This document shows, piece after piece, positions 31,400 through 40,448 of a DNA stretch of 64,000 nucleotides. The position numbers and the translations under genes are program-made. Within the stretch, counting starts at the first letter, position 1. Every line of letters begins with the position of its first letter. The DNA is from Acidobacteriota bacterium (lineage in GTDB: Bacteria > Acidobacteriota > JAAYUB01), in assembly GCA_012517875.1 (NCBI GenBank), contig JAAYUB010000104.1, positions 1 to 64,000 on the forward strand. Reading direction: 5' to 3'. The notes under the pieces were generated by a model that searched no databases, had not been told where the DNA came from, and worked only from the letters and a program-made list of their open reading frames with translations.

Positions 31400-32682
31400 G
31401 GCGCGGCGCCGAACACGGCGTCCTCGATGAGGTACGTGCCCATCCACGGCGCGTTCTTGAAGCCGTCCCAGGCGGCCTCGGCGAATTTGCCCGACTCCAG
31501 CACGTAGAACAGCCAGTCGTCCAGGTACTCCAGCCCCTCCTGCGGGAAGCCGGAACCGATGTTCTGGAGCCAGCGCTGGTTCTCCACCTCGTGGGCGCCC
31601 ACCGGCGGGCTGGTGATCACCGGCAGGCCCAGCGCGGTGTAGAAGGTGAGTTCCGACGGCTTGGTCCAGATGATGTCGGTGTCGTGGAGGGCGGCGTCCA
31701 TCTTCTCGAAATAGCCGAACTTGTCGGGCGCGAACACGACGTCGACGCCGTTGGCGATCCCCAGCCGCTCCAACTCCTGCATGAAGAAGGTGTACACCTC
31801 CATCCGGATCCCCGCCACGAGGAACACCCGCACTTCGCCTCGTTCGATCCGCCCGCGCAGCGCCTCCACGAGCTGGATGCCGATCTCCCGCTGGGCGCCG
31901 GCGCCGCCCACGAGGTACATGAGGGTGAGGGGCCGGCCCGACTCCTCCGTGATGTTGTCGATCCCGAGGTCTGCAGCCATCAGCGGCAGGTACTTTTGCC
32001 TGAATTTCAGCTTCGGGTCCAGGTTGGGGATGCGCCGGGCCAGGTCGCGCTTCAGTACGGGGCCCTCCTTGCCGCCCACCAGCGAGTCGGGGAGGGGGAA
32101 GCCCGTCTGGATGATGCGCTCGGGCGGCACGCCGTACTGGATGAGGCGGGTCCGGGCGTGGCGCGACGGGGCCAGGTAGGTGATCCGCGACTCCCTGGGC
32201 TTGGGGGGAACCCAGACCCGGTTGATGTCGGTGTCGGTGACCACGCAGAACACCCGCTCCAGACCGTGGTGGTCGGCGGCCAGCGCGGGGATGAAGTGGG
32301 TGGTCAGGATGGGCAGGTCCTTGAGGCGGATGTAGTCGACGAGGCTCTTGCACAGGCCGCCCCGGATCTTGCGGTGGAGGAACAGCGCCGTGGTGGTGGG
32401 CTTGGACAGGTCGCGGAACGGGAAGAACGGTGAGATCCGCTGGAAGCGGTCGTAGGCGTCGAAGAGCAGGTGCAGGGGGAAGGGGGCGTTGCGCAGTCGC
32501 GAGACGAACTCGTAGCCGCTGCGGGCGCGCTCCCAGTAGCGGTGCTCGTTGGGCGCGATGATCTGGTCGTTGTTGGCGGTCAGGATCCGCTCCTCGGCGA
32601 TGGGCTGGAACGGGAAGGCGGCCCGCTGGTGCCCGTAGCCCATGTCCACCGAGATGACCCACGCCTTGCGCTCTTCGGTCAT
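31369..32682 (-). CDS. GT28/MGDG-synthase-like glycosyltransferase
   Basis: The 437-residue cytoplasmic protein has a GT-B layout. An N-terminal domain opens with VISVDMGYGHQRAA, the acceptor-site loop of monogalactosyldiacylglycerol synthase-like enzymes. The C-terminal donor domain has LTLMYLVGGAGAQREIG near 270 and the sugar-nucleotide motif TKPSELTFYTALGLPVITSPPVGAHEVEN near 360-390. It probably transfers a sugar to a lipid or other hydrophobic acceptor. ATG at 32682 with GGAGG six bases upstream was preferred over an extended frame. The last residues (FGAAPSTPTASRTT) read as filler across the junction with the module remnant, so the native C-terminus may have been altered by that event. 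Confidence 0.8.
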   Translation of the reverse strand: MTEERKAWVISVDMGYGHQRAAFPFQPIAEERILTANNDQIIAPNEHRYWERARSGYEFVSRLRNAPFPLHLLFDAYDRFQRISPFFPFRDLSKPTTTALFLHRKIRGGLCKSLVDYIRLKDLPILTTHFIPALAADHHGLERVFCVVTDTDINRVWVPPKPRESRITYLAPSRHARTRLIQYGVPPERIIQTGFPLPDSLVGGKEGPVLKRDLARRIPNLDPKLKFRQKYLPLMAADLGIDNITEESGRPLTLMYLVGGAGAQREIGIQLVEALRGRIERGEVRVFLVAGIRMEVYTFFMQELERLGIANGVDVVFAPDKFGYFEKMDAALHDTDIIWTKPSELTFYTALGLPVITSPPVGAHEVENQRWLQNIGSGFPQEGLEYLDDWLFYVLESGKFAEAAWDGFKNAPWMGTYLIEDAVFGAAPSTPTASRTT

Positions 32683-32808
32683 GTGCGGCCTCCGCGAGAA
32701 GGTGCATGCTGCGACAGGGGATTGTCCGCTCACAGGTTAAGCCATCCGGCGGGGTGATGCAACCGGAAATCGGTGGGACTGGCCGGAACACGCCCGCGCC
32801 CGTTGGAT

Positions 32809-32835
32809 AAAAAAGGCCCGCGCGCGGCGCGGGCC
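32809..32835 (-). terminator. Intrinsic terminator of the kelch-protein gene
   Basis: Stem 32815-32823 with 32827-32835 (9 bp, all G/C, loop of 3) is followed on the minus strand by TTTTTT. It lies 30 bases after the stop and is part of the duplicated segment. Confidence 0.9.
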
Positions 32836-33165
32836 CTGGGGGTCGAACTGGATGCGGCGGTCGATCAGTCGCAGGAATCCGGATTGTCCGTGGTGATTCG
32901 GTCGTAGAGCACGGAGTTGATCCGCTTGGCGCCCCACTTGAGATAGCCGGTGGCCCGGTTGATGTTGGTGGCGTGGTTGACATAGACGAGCCACGGGTTG
33001 CCGTCCTGGTTGTAGAAGTAGTAGCCGTAGTTGTAGGCCTTAAAGACGCCCGTGCCGCTGTACTCGCCGGCGCCGGTGCCGGTGAGGACGTGGTAGACGT
33101 AGTCGCCGGTGTCGCTGTTGATGCACAGCTTGGAGCGGCCGTAGTCGTCCACAAAGATCAGGTCG
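32815..33165. repeat. Direct repeat copy 1 (module and terminator)
   Basis: This 351-base segment matches 34764-35114 without gaps; I count nine mismatches (about 97% identity). It covers the terminator stem, the 3' untranslated bases and the last 100 or so codons of the kelch-protein gene. Identity stops abruptly at the border with the unrelated upstream domain. Confidence 0.9.
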
Positions 33166-34625
33166 AACACGTCGCACACTTCGATCCGGCTGGCGGTGCC
33201 GGTGGGGCTGAAGCCTCCGGTCGAACCGCCCAGCTTGTAAATGGTGCCATCCAGCGCCACGGCACTGGTGCGGTAAACGGCCGGTGACGGGAACACCCCG
33301 CCGCTCGTCCAGGAAGCGGCGCCGGGTTGCCAGTAATAGGACTGATTGAGAACAGTCGCAAGATAATTGGTGACACCACCGGCCATCCACAACTGGGACT
33401 TGCCGCAGTTGACTTGGCAATAACCCATGCCCCACAGAGTGATGGGAATAGCCGGGACATCCGCGTTTTCAGCATTCCAGGAACCGGTGTTGAAATCGTA
33501 ACACTGCGTGCTGGTCAGTTCGACACTGGTGGATGTGATGCCCCCGGCCACGCAGAGCAGTTTGCGGTTGTCGCCGGGGCGCCGGAAGATGAAGGCGCTG
33601 TGAAAATCCCGGGCCGTGGTGAAGTTGGGCAGCGAGGCCAACCAGGCGTTCGTGGCGGGATTGTACACGTACACCGTGCTCAGGTTACCTCCGCCCGGGT
33701 TGGTGGCACCGCCGGTCATGTAGAGGATGCCGGTCTCCGGATCGGCCACCCAGGCCGGGGCCCAGATGCCGGCGGGCGGCGCCGGGGTCCCCGTGGGTGT
33801 CTCATGGGTCCAGACGTTGGTGGCCATGTTGTACGACCACAGGCCGGTGAATCCGACGGTGGTGGAGTCACCGTACATGTACACCTTGGAACCGTAGACC
33901 GCCCCGGATCGCGCGTAGTTGACGCCGAACGGCGGCGCGGAGCCGGCGACCGTGGACCAGGCGTCGGTGGCCGGATTGTAGACGCGCACGTTGGCGTTGC
34001 CGCCGTATCCGGTGATGGACCAGGCCAGACCGTTGTAGGCGGCCACCACGTTGTCCATGCGGCCGCTGTCGGGCTCGGTGGCGATCAGCTCCCACGCCGC
34101 CAGGGCCATCAGGCTCTGGATGTCGGTGGCCGCGGAGATTCCCAGCCCAAGGGCGAGGACCGAGGTGGAGATCGTCTGACCCGGCGGCAGCGCCGGATCA
34201 GCCACCACCGTCACATCGATGGCGGCCTCGTCCCAGGCGCCCAGGTAGACGGATTCGGGACCGGAAATGAAGCCCTGGGCGTCGTCGATGACGTACTCCA
34301 GCCGGACCAGGCCGGGGGCGCCCGTCCGGTTGGCCAGCTTCAGGGTCACGGTCTGGGGCAGGCCGGGGGTGCAGGCGGTGGACACCAGGGGCTGGTCGAA
34401 ACTGAGGCCGGTGGCCCGATCCGGCGCGGCCGTCTGGAGCGTCCGGGCTGTGGCCGGGGCCATCCGGAAGGGCTGGTCGGCGGTGCCGGTGGACACCCGC
34501 GGCTGGACGGATCGCAGATCGAGACCGCGGCGGCTGGCGTCCGCTCCCAGCGCGACACAGGTGGTCGCACCGATCAGGATCAGAGCCAAAAGCACGACAA
34601 ACGGCCTGATGTGTGAGTTAAACAT
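32865..34625 (-). CDS. Exported kelch-type propeller protein with shared C-terminal module
   Basis: The 586-residue precursor has a signal peptide (FVVLLALILIGATTCVALG). Next is an Ig-like or adhesion-type region (about 75-165; LVSTACTPGLPQTVTLKLANRTG). A kelch beta-propeller follows (about 175-480), with repeating units such as VRVYNPATDAWSTVAG, LWSYNMATNVWTHE, VYVYNPATNAWLASL and TIYKLGGSTGG. The last 95 or so residues (FDLIFVDDYGRSKLC to the end NPDSCD) form the module shared with the 34814 gene and the 31019 remnant; it is Tyr/Asn-rich with one Cys near its start and one at its end. Start ATG has AAGGAG six bases upstream. Probably extracellular or cell-surface; partner unknown. Confidence 0.82.
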   Translation of the reverse strand: MFNSHIRPFVVLLALILIGATTCVALGADASRRGLDLRSVQPRVSTGTADQPFRMAPATARTLQTAAPDRATGLSFDQPLVSTACTPGLPQTVTLKLANRTGAPGLVRLEYVIDDAQGFISGPESVYLGAWDEAAIDVTVVADPALPPGQTISTSVLALGLGISAATDIQSLMALAAWELIATEPDSGRMDNVVAAYNGLAWSITGYGGNANVRVYNPATDAWSTVAGSAPPFGVNYARSGAVYGSKVYMYGDSTTVGFTGLWSYNMATNVWTHETPTGTPAPPAGIWAPAWVADPETGILYMTGGATNPGGGNLSTVYVYNPATNAWLASLPNFTTARDFHSAFIFRRPGDNRKLLCVAGGITSTSVELTSTQCYDFNTGSWNAENADVPAIPITLWGMGYCQVNCGKSQLWMAGGVTNYLATVLNQSYYWQPGAASWTSGGVFPSPAVYRTSAVALDGTIYKLGGSTGGFSPTGTASRIEVCDVFDLIFVDDYGRSKLCINSDTGDYVYHVLTGTGAGEYSGTGVFKAYNYGYYFYNQDGNPWLVYVNHATNINRATGYLKWGAKRINSVLYDRITTDNPDSCD

Positions 34626-34762
34626 AGAGACTCCTTCTGCTAAAGATATATGAAGTCAAAGCTATGCTGATCTTGCCTCACACAGACGGGAATTGCAAGC
34701 GATTCCATGCCGTTACGGAGAGATTTCGGCAGGACGACCGGTGGTGCGGGAGCGAAAGAACA

Positions 34763-34785
34763 GGGCCCGCGCGCGGCGCGGGCCC
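34763..34785 (-). terminator. Terminator of the GATase-like/module gene
   Basis: Stem 34763-34772 with 34776-34785 (10 bp, loop of 3) is followed on the minus strand by TGTTCTTTCG. It is the second copy of the hairpin at 32815, with a less perfect T-tract. Confidence 0.75.
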
Positions 34786-35114
34786 TGGGGGTCGAACTGA
34801 ATGCGGCAGTCGATCAGTCGCAGGAATCCGGATTGTCCGTGGTGATTCGGTCGTAGAGCACGGAGTTGATCCGCTTGGCGCCCCACTTGAGATAGCCGGT
34901 GGCCCGGTTGATGTTGGTGGCGTGGTTGACGTAGACGAGCCACGGGTTGCCGTCCTGGTTGTAGAAGTAGTAGCCGTAGTTGTAGGCCTTGAAGACGCCG
35001 GTGCCGGCGTACTCGCCGGCGCCGGTGCCGGTGAGGACGTGGTAGACGTAGTCGCCGGTGTCGCTGTTGATGCACAGCTTGGAGCGGCCATAGTCGTCCA
35101 CGAAGATCAGGTCG
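34764..35114. repeat. Direct repeat copy 2 (module and terminator)
   Basis: This is the partner of 32815-33165, offset by exactly 1949 bases with no gaps. It covers the terminator and the module-coding 3' end of the gene at 34814. Confidence 0.9.
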
Positions 35115-35992
35115 TAACCGCCGCCCGTCAGGTAGGCGAGGGTGTTGATCCACAACTCCACACCGTCGAGCATGAAGTCACCGTCCTGATCGATGGCCAA
35201 AGGGGCGTCCATGAAGCCCCGCAAGATCGACCGGCCGTCATTGCCCAGGATCAGGGCGGCTGAGTATGAATCCGGGCTGGGCGTGTATCCGGCGAGAGCA
35301 TCAAAACCCGGCTGACACATCAGCATTTGGCCATAGATACCATAATAGACAGTAGCGAACGTGAGGAAGTCCGGCACGGATTTGGGATCGGTGAAGATCG
35401 GATGACTCGGATCCCACTGGTAGATTGGCATGGGTGAACCAAGGTTGGACCAAATATTAGCACCCATGTTGGTGATAAGTGAGGGAGCATTCCCCGCGCG
35501 CCAAGTGTGCACATACAGGATTCCGCCGCTGAGCAGGTAATTTTCAAGGGCGGTGAACGTGGATGGGGGCGGTCCGTTGTTGTCGTTGGCGAAGATGACG
35601 ATGTCCCACGCCTGGCTGGCGAGGGTTGTCTCGAACGCGGCGAAAGCCCCGTTGTAGATCGCCGTATAGGGCAGACCCCACCACTGCAGGGCCTGGTCCA
35701 GCAGGGTGTTCGGCGCCGGATTATACGGGTCGTCGGTGTAGACCAGGATGGACGGGGCGCCGGCCTTCAGAGTCGCAGGCCGCCACCGGTACCCGGCTTG
35801 AGGCGCCGTGGATTTTTCCACCGCGTTCTGCAGCCCCGCCGCCGGAGCACCCTTGAACAACCAGATCCCGGTTCCCCGGGTGAGGGCGGGCTTCAGTTCC
35901 AGCGGGCGATGCATGAAGTCCGCCGCCATCGCCGGGATGGCGAGGGCAAGGATGGCCACCCATGTGATCATCATGACTCGTACTTTTGACAT
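34814..35992 (-). CDS. Exported GATase1/DUF4350-like protein with shared C-terminal module
   Basis: The 392-residue precursor has a signal peptide (VMMITWVAILALAIPAMA). A domain of about 200 residues follows, with a Rossmann-like class I glutamine-amidotransferase fold flavour. ILVYTDDPYNPAPNTLLDQA is followed by WDIVIFANDNNGPP and LENYLLSGGILYVHTW. The usual catalytic Cys of amidotransferases is not evident, so it is more likely a binding domain. An Asp-rich DQDGDFMLDGVEL stretch leads into the C-terminal module (FDLIFVDDYGRSKLC-like to NPDSCD), nearly identical to that of the kelch protein. ATG has GGAG eight bases upstream. The propeller and this domain are unrelated, so only the tail was copied. 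Confidence 0.75.
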   Translation of the reverse strand: MSKVRVMMITWVAILALAIPAMAADFMHRPLELKPALTRGTGIWLFKGAPAAGLQNAVEKSTAPQAGYRWRPATLKAGAPSILVYTDDPYNPAPNTLLDQALQWWGLPYTAIYNGAFAAFETTLASQAWDIVIFANDNNGPPPSTFTALENYLLSGGILYVHTWRAGNAPSLITNMGANIWSNLGSPMPIYQWDPSHPIFTDPKSVPDFLTFATVYYGIYGQMLMCQPGFDALAGYTPSPDSYSAALILGNDGRSILRGFMDAPLAIDQDGDFMLDGVELWINTLAYLTGGGYDLIFVDDYGRSKLCINSDTGDYVYHVLTGTGAGEYAGTGVFKAYNYGYYFYNQDGNPWLVYVNHATNINRATGYLKWGAKRINSVLYDRITTDNPDSCD

Positions 35993-36027
35993 ATGATCAA
36001 CTCCAAATAGGATTTCAAGATGATTGT

Positions 36028-36055
36028 ATTATGGACGGCGGTTGCGGCAAGTCAA
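36028..36055 (-). promoter_or_regulatory. Promoter of the GATase-like/module gene
   Basis: Minus-strand TTGACT (36055-36050) and CATAAT (36033-36028) are 16 bases apart, in an AT-rich patch 36 bases before the start codon. Confidence 0.5.
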
Positions 36056-36145
36056 TCTATATTTGATCGTGTGGAAAAACCTGTGACAACCTGCCGGCCG
36101 TTCCGGTCGGGATCGTGGAGCTCGCGGTGGGATTTCGTCACGACC

Positions 36146-37426
36146 TCAGACCAGGGTTCCGGACGCCTGTCCGCGGGAGTCAATCGTGCGGATCCGGACG
36201 TCGACGGCGGTGTTGGGCGGGAGTGCCTCGGCGAGGGTCAGGGTGATGTAGTTCTCGGTGAGCGCCTGGCTGCCGGCGAACCGGCCGCCGCTCCGCAGGA
36301 CGAGGGCGGGGAGCGCGCGGCCGAGGCATGCCTCCAGGTGCCGCCGGCGTTTCTCCTGGCTTACGCCACGCAGGATGCGCGTTCGCCGGGCTGTTTCCCG
36401 TTCGGGCAGGCGGCCGCGCATGGCGGCGGCCGGCGTGCCGGGCCGCGGCGAGAAGGGGAACACGTGCAGGTAGGTCAGGGGCGACGCGGCGACGAGCGCC
36501 GTGGTTTCCTGGAACTCCGCCTCGGTCTCGCCCGGGAACCCCGCGATCACGTCGGCGCCCAGGGCGGCCAACGGCCGGAGCGCCGCCAGCCGCCGCACCA
36601 CCGCCAGGTACTGGTCCGGCGTGTACGGCCGGCCCATGCGCGCGAGCACCGCCGCCGACCCGCTCTGGAGGGGCACGTGGAAGTGGGGGGCCAGCCGCGG
36701 CTCGCGGCCGATGAGCGCCAGGAGCGCCGCGTCGAACTCCAGCGGCTCCACGGAGCTGAGGCGGACGCGGCCGATGGGCGTGTCGCGCAGCAGCCGCTCC
36801 AGCAGGTCGGTCAGTGAGGCGGGCGGCGTGAGCGTGTGCCCGTAGCGGCCCAGGTGAATCCCCGTGAGGATGATCTCGCGGGCGCCGGCCGCGGCCAACG
36901 CCGCGACGCGGGCCGTCACCGCATCGGGGGTCGCGCTGCGCTCGGCGCCCCGCACGGCGGGGACGATGCAGTAGGCGCATGCCGCGTCGCAGCCGTCCTG
37001 CACCTTGACCATGGGCCGGGTGTGCCCCCGCCACGCCACGGGGACATCCATCGCGGCGGCAGGAGCCGAGCCGGTGCCGCCGGGAACCGTGCGGCCCGCG
37101 GCCAGCGCTGCGACCAGCCGGGCCGGGTCGCCTGTGCCGGCCACAACGCTGACGCCGGGCAGCGCCGCGGCGTCCTGCGGGGCGCGCTCGGCGTAGCAGC
37201 CGGTGACCGCGAGCCGGGCCGACGGATGGGCGCGATGCAACCGCCGCACCGTCTGACGGAGGTCGGCGTCGCCACGATGGGTGACGGTGCAGGAGTTCAG
37301 GATGATGAGGTCGGCGGCGGCGGGGTCAGCCACGGCGACATGCCCGACGGCGGCCAGGGCGTCGGCCAGGCCGTCGCCGTCGGCCTGGTTGACGCGGCAG
37401 CCGAACGAATGCAGGTAGAAGCGCAT
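36146..37426 (-). CDS. mtaB: tRNA N6-threonylcarbamoyladenosine methylthiotransferase MtaB
   Basis: The 426-residue protein has the MiaB/RimO-family order. An N-terminal UPF0004 domain carries cluster cysteines in [21 protein letters not shown] and [10 protein letters not shown]. The radical-SAM core has [13 protein letters not shown]-terminal TRAM-like region ends the protein. The N-terminal FGCRVNQ form (rather than GCQMN) and the THRGD stretch point to the MtaB branch, which turns t6A37 into ms2t6A37 in tRNAs reading ANN codons. The C-terminal part is a little short for a full TRAM domain. Start ATG at 37426 has only a weak GAGG upstream. It follows purE by 29 bases and is probably co-transcribed with it. 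Confidence 0.88.
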   Translation of the reverse strand: MRFYLHSFGCRVNQADGDGLADALAAVGHVAVADPAAADLIILNSCTVTHRGDADLRQTVRRLHRAHPSARLAVTGCYAERAPQDAAALPGVSVVAGTGDPARLVAALAAGRTVPGGTGSAPAAAMDVPVAWRGHTRPMVKVQDGCDAACAYCIVPAVRGAERSATPDAVTARVAALAAAGAREIILTGIHLGRYGHTLTPPASLTDLLERLLRDTPIGRVRLSSVEPLEFDAALLALIGREPRLAPHFHVPLQSGSAAVLARMGRPYTPDQYLAVVRRLAALRPLAALGADVIAGFPGETEAEFQETTALVAASPLTYLHVFPFSPRPGTPAAAMRGRLPERETARRTRILRGVSQEKRRRHLEACLGRALPALVLRSGGRFAGSQALTENYITLTLAEALPPNTAVDVRIRTIDSRGQASGTLV

Positions 37427-37455
37427 CGCGGACGCCTCGGGAAAAAAGGGATGGC

Positions 37456-37974
37456 TCAGGCGCCTCCGCCGGAGCCGAGCTGCTCGCGGAGTTGGCGGGA
37501 CTGCTCCGCCACCGCGTCGGCCTGTTCGGCCTTGAAGCGGTCGAGGCGGGCCGCCAGCGCCGGGTCGGCCAAGGCGAGGACCTGGGCGGCGAACACGGCG
37601 GCGTTGCGCGCCCCGGCCTTGCCGACGGCCATGGCCGCCACCGGCACGCCCGGCGGCATCTGCACGGTGGCCAGCAGCGCGTCCATCCCTTGCAGGGGCG
37701 ACGAGTCGATGGGCACGCCCACCACGGGGAGCGTGGTGTGGGCGGCGACCACCCCGCCGAGGTGGGCGGCGGCGCCGGCGCCCACCACGATCACCCGCAG
37801 GCCCCGCTCTCGGGCGGTGGCGGCGTAGCGGGCGGTCTTGTCGGGCGAGCGGTGGGCCGAGGAGACGTCCACTTCGTAAGGGATCCCCAGCTTGGCCAGG
37901 GTGTCGAGGCAGCCCCGCATCACCTCGAGGTCCGACAGGCTCCCCATGAGCACGCCCACCACCGGTTGTTCCAT
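37456..37974 (-). CDS. purE: 5-(carboxyamino)imidazole ribonucleotide mutase PurE
   Basis: The 172-residue protein has the class I PurE signature: [13 protein letters not shown] at the N-terminus, the substrate loop SSAHRSPD near residue 42 and [24 protein letters not shown] in the middle. It converts N5-carboxyaminoimidazole ribonucleotide to 4-carboxy-AIR in purine synthesis. The stretch [23 protein letters not shown] is typical. ATG at 37974 was chosen because GGAGGT lies seven bases upstream; a GTG nine bases earlier would overlap that site. No purK is adjacent. purD is about 1.2 kb away on the same strand but in another unit. Confidence 0.93.
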   Translation of the reverse strand: MEQPVVGVLMGSLSDLEVMRGCLDTLAKLGIPYEVDVSSAHRSPDKTARYAATARERGLRVIVVGAGAAAHLGGVVAAHTTLPVVGVPIDSSPLQGMDALLATVQMPPGVPVAAMAVGKAGARNAAVFAAQVLALADPALAARLDRFKAEQADAVAEQSRQLREQLGSGGGA

Positions 37975-38136
37975 CGCCTGCACCTCCGGACGGTTTCAGC
38001 GGGTATTTCACCACAAAGTTCTGCTCAACTCAACGGATTCGGCCGCAGCCCCGGACGGGCCGCGCCATCCCTCCCGCCGGATGGTGCATCAAACACTGAG
38101 TCCAGCCGCGCACCCACGATCCGTGACGGGCGGCAG

Positions 38137-38166
38137 TTGACACGATGCCGGATCGCGGGGCATGAT
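38137..38166 (+). promoter_or_regulatory. Candidate promoter of the SpoIIE-type phosphatase gene
   Basis: TTGACA at 38137-38142 and CATGAT at 38161-38166 are 18 bases apart. The leader to the ATG is about 50 bases. Confidence 0.45.
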
Positions 38167-38224
38167 GGGCCGTCGCTCCGGCCCGGCGGCGGCCGCGCGT
38201 TCAGACGGTCAACTGGGAGTCGCA

Positions 38225-39106
38225 ATGGCGAACATTCTGAAAGCGCCCGAACCCGTCCTGCAGTGCATGGACATGATCGGGGGCAATCATCTCGACAGCT
38301 ATCTCATCCGCACCCCCGGCCTCGACGTCTGGGTGGACAGCCGGCCTCACCAAACGGACGCCGGCGGCGACGTACACCTCCTGTCCGTGTGCGGCTCGGG
38401 CCGGGTCACCCGCATGGTCATGGCCGACGTGGCCGGTCACGGCGAGACCTCCCAGGAAACGGCCCGGATGCTGCGCCGCCTGGTCCGGGAGCACATCAAC
38501 TACCTGGACCAGTCCCGGCTCGTGCGCGACGTGAACCAGGCGTACAGCCGGCACGTCCATGTGGGGCGGTTCGCCACCATGCTGTTCATGACCTACTACG
38601 CCCCCACCGGCCACCTGATCGTCTGCAACGCCGGCCATCCGCGTCCCTTCCATTACAGCGGCCGGTTGGGGCGCTGGCGGCCGCTGGACCACGCCACCCC
38701 CGACACCGGTCCGTCGATCCGCGAGGAGAAGGGATCTTACGGCTTCCAGCGGGTGGCTAACCTGCCGTTGGGCATCATCCCGGACACCGAGTACATCCAG
38801 TTCGAGGTGCATCTGGATCCCGGTGACCTCGTCGTGGCCGCCACCGACGCCTTCATCGAGGCCCGGGGGCCCGAGGGCGACGAGTTGGGCGAACTCGGCC
38901 TGCTGGCGCTGCTGGGCGAACTGCAGGTGGGCGAGCCGGTGGCATTCGGCCCGGCGCTCCTGGCGGCGGTGGACCGCTTCCGTGCCGCCGCTCCGCCTCA
39001 AGACGACCAGACGCTGCTGGTGGCCCGGCGGACCTACGACCCTCCTCCCAAAGGGGGCTTCGCAATGATCGGTCGCCTGCTGAACCGTCTGTTGCGGCGC
39101 GCGTAA
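38225..39106 (+). CDS. SpoIIE/RsbU-type PP2C serine phosphatase
   Basis: The 293-residue protein has the metal and core motifs of bacterial PP2C phosphatases. TDAGGDVHLLSV is near residue 45, MADVAGHGE near 68, ATMLFMTYYAPTGHLIVCNAGHPRPF near 115-140, VVAATDAFIEAR near 205, and QDDQTLLVARR near the end. There is no sensor domain, so it is a stand-alone phosphatase. Such enzymes usually dephosphorylate anti-anti-sigma factors (STAS domain) in partner-switching systems, but no STAS or RsbW-like gene is in this window. The C-terminus ends in a short basic amphipathic stretch (MIGRLLNRLLRRA) that could touch a membrane. ATG at 38225 has GGGAG just upstream. Confidence 0.88.
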   Translation: MANILKAPEPVLQCMDMIGGNHLDSYLIRTPGLDVWVDSRPHQTDAGGDVHLLSVCGSGRVTRMVMADVAGHGETSQETARMLRRLVREHINYLDQSRLVRDVNQAYSRHVHVGRFATMLFMTYYAPTGHLIVCNAGHPRPFHYSGRLGRWRPLDHATPDTGPSIREEKGSYGFQRVANLPLGIIPDTEYIQFEVHLDPGDLVVAATDAFIEARGPEGDELGELGLLALLGELQVGEPVAFGPALLAAVDRFRAAAPPQDDQTLLVARRTYDPPPKGGFAMIGRLLNRLLRRA

Positions 39107-39149
39107 AGCGGCGCAAGTGGCGGTGAAAATCCGAAGCTTCTGAAATTCT

Positions 39150-40433
39150 TCAGCGGTATCGCCGCAGACCTTTCAGGGCGATGTCCCGGCGGTAGTGCAT
39201 CCCCTCAAAATAAATCTGGGACGCCGCCTCGTAGACGCACATCACCGCCGCATCCAGGTCGGCGCCGCGGGCGGTCACTCCCAGCACCCGGCCGCCGGCG
39301 GTCACGAAGCGGTCCCCCTCGCGCCGCGTGCCGGCGTGGAATATCGTCACGTGCGGCTGCTGGCCGGCGAGTTCCAACCCATGGATCGGCCGGCCTTTGG
39401 CGTACTCGCCCGGGTAGCCGCCCGAGGCCAGCACCACGCAGACCGCCGGCCACGGGTCCGTCTCCAGCCGGACGCGGTCCAGCCGGCCCTCGGCCAGCAG
39501 GTGGAGCGTCTCGGCCAGCGAGCCGCGCAGGCGGGGGAGCACCGCCTGGGTCTCGGGATCACCGAACCGCACGTTGAATTCCAGTACCCGGGGGCCGGCC
39601 GCGGTGAGCATGAGCCCGGCATAGAGCACCCCGCGGAAGGGATGACCCTCGACCGTCATGCCGCGGACCGTGGGGCGGATGACCGTGTCGAGGACGGCGT
39701 CGGCCAGACCCGGCGGCAGGATCCGGTCGTCGGAATAGGCGCCCATCCCGCCGGTGTTGGGGCCGCGGTCGTCGTCGAACACCCGCTTGTGGTCCTGGGC
39801 GGGGGGCAGCGGCACGACGTGCTCGCCGTCGGTCAGGGCCATGAACGAGGCCTCTTCGCCCTGGAGGAATTCCTCCACCACCACCCGGTCGCCGGCGGCG
39901 CCGAAGCAGCGCCGCTCCATCATCTCAGCCAGGGCGGCCTGCGCCGCGGACAGGTCGGCGGCGATCACCACGCCCTTGCCGGCGGCCAGCCCGTCGGCCT
40001 TGATGACCACGGGGAACTCGAACCGGCCCGATTCCAGGGAGCGGCGGGCGCCGGCGGCCCGGTCGTGCACCTCGTAGCGGGCGGTGGGGATGCCGTGGCG
40101 GGCCATGAAGTCCTTGGCGAAGATCTTGCTCCCCTCGAGCCGGGCGGCGGCGGCGCCGGGTCCGGCCACCGCCACGCCGGCCGCCGCCAGCCGGTCGGCC
40201 AGGCCCGCCACCAGCGGGGCCTCCGGCCCCACCACCACCAGGTCAAAACGTCCGTCGACGGCGAGGCGGACCAGCGCGTCCACGTCCGCGGCGTCCACCG
40301 CCGCCCGCGCGGCGGGCGGACACATGCCGTCGCTGCCGGGGGCGGCGGTCACCGCCGTCACCCCCGGGTCCTGCGCCAGGCGCCAAACAAGCGCATGCTC
40401 GCGACCGCCGCCGCCGATGACGAGGATGTTCAT
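39150..40433 (-). CDS. purD: Phosphoribosylamine-glycine ligase PurD
   Basis: The 427-residue protein is a full-length GARS enzyme. The N-domain opens with [19 protein letters not shown], then [14 protein letters not shown]. The ATP-grasp part contains [37 protein letters not shown] and [36 protein letters not shown] gives the metal site. The C-domain is complete. It joins glycine to phosphoribosylamine with ATP in purine synthesis. It lies 15 bases after the OPT transporter gene in a four-gene minus-strand unit, which is unusual company for a purine gene. Start ATG at 40433. Confidence 0.95.
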   Translation of the reverse strand: MNILVIGGGGREHALVWRLAQDPGVTAVTAAPGSDGMCPPAARAAVDAADVDALVRLAVDGRFDLVVVGPEAPLVAGLADRLAAAGVAVAGPGAAAARLEGSKIFAKDFMARHGIPTARYEVHDRAAGARRSLESGRFEFPVVIKADGLAAGKGVVIAADLSAAQAALAEMMERRCFGAAGDRVVVEEFLQGEEASFMALTDGEHVVPLPPAQDHKRVFDDDRGPNTGGMGAYSDDRILPPGLADAVLDTVIRPTVRGMTVEGHPFRGVLYAGLMLTAAGPRVLEFNVRFGDPETQAVLPRLRGSLAETLHLLAEGRLDRVRLETDPWPAVCVVLASGGYPGEYAKGRPIHGLELAGQQPHVTIFHAGTRREGDRFVTAGGRVLGVTARGADLDAAVMCVYEAASQIYFEGMHYRRDIALKGLRRYR

Positions 40434-40448
40434 ACCGGTGGCCGACTC

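Noticed and set aside
31019-33154. One long minus-strand frame joining the module remnant to sequence up to 33154
   Set aside because: Upstream of about 31400 the frame runs out of phase through the glycosyltransferase and kelch genes and encodes Arg/Pro-rich filler.
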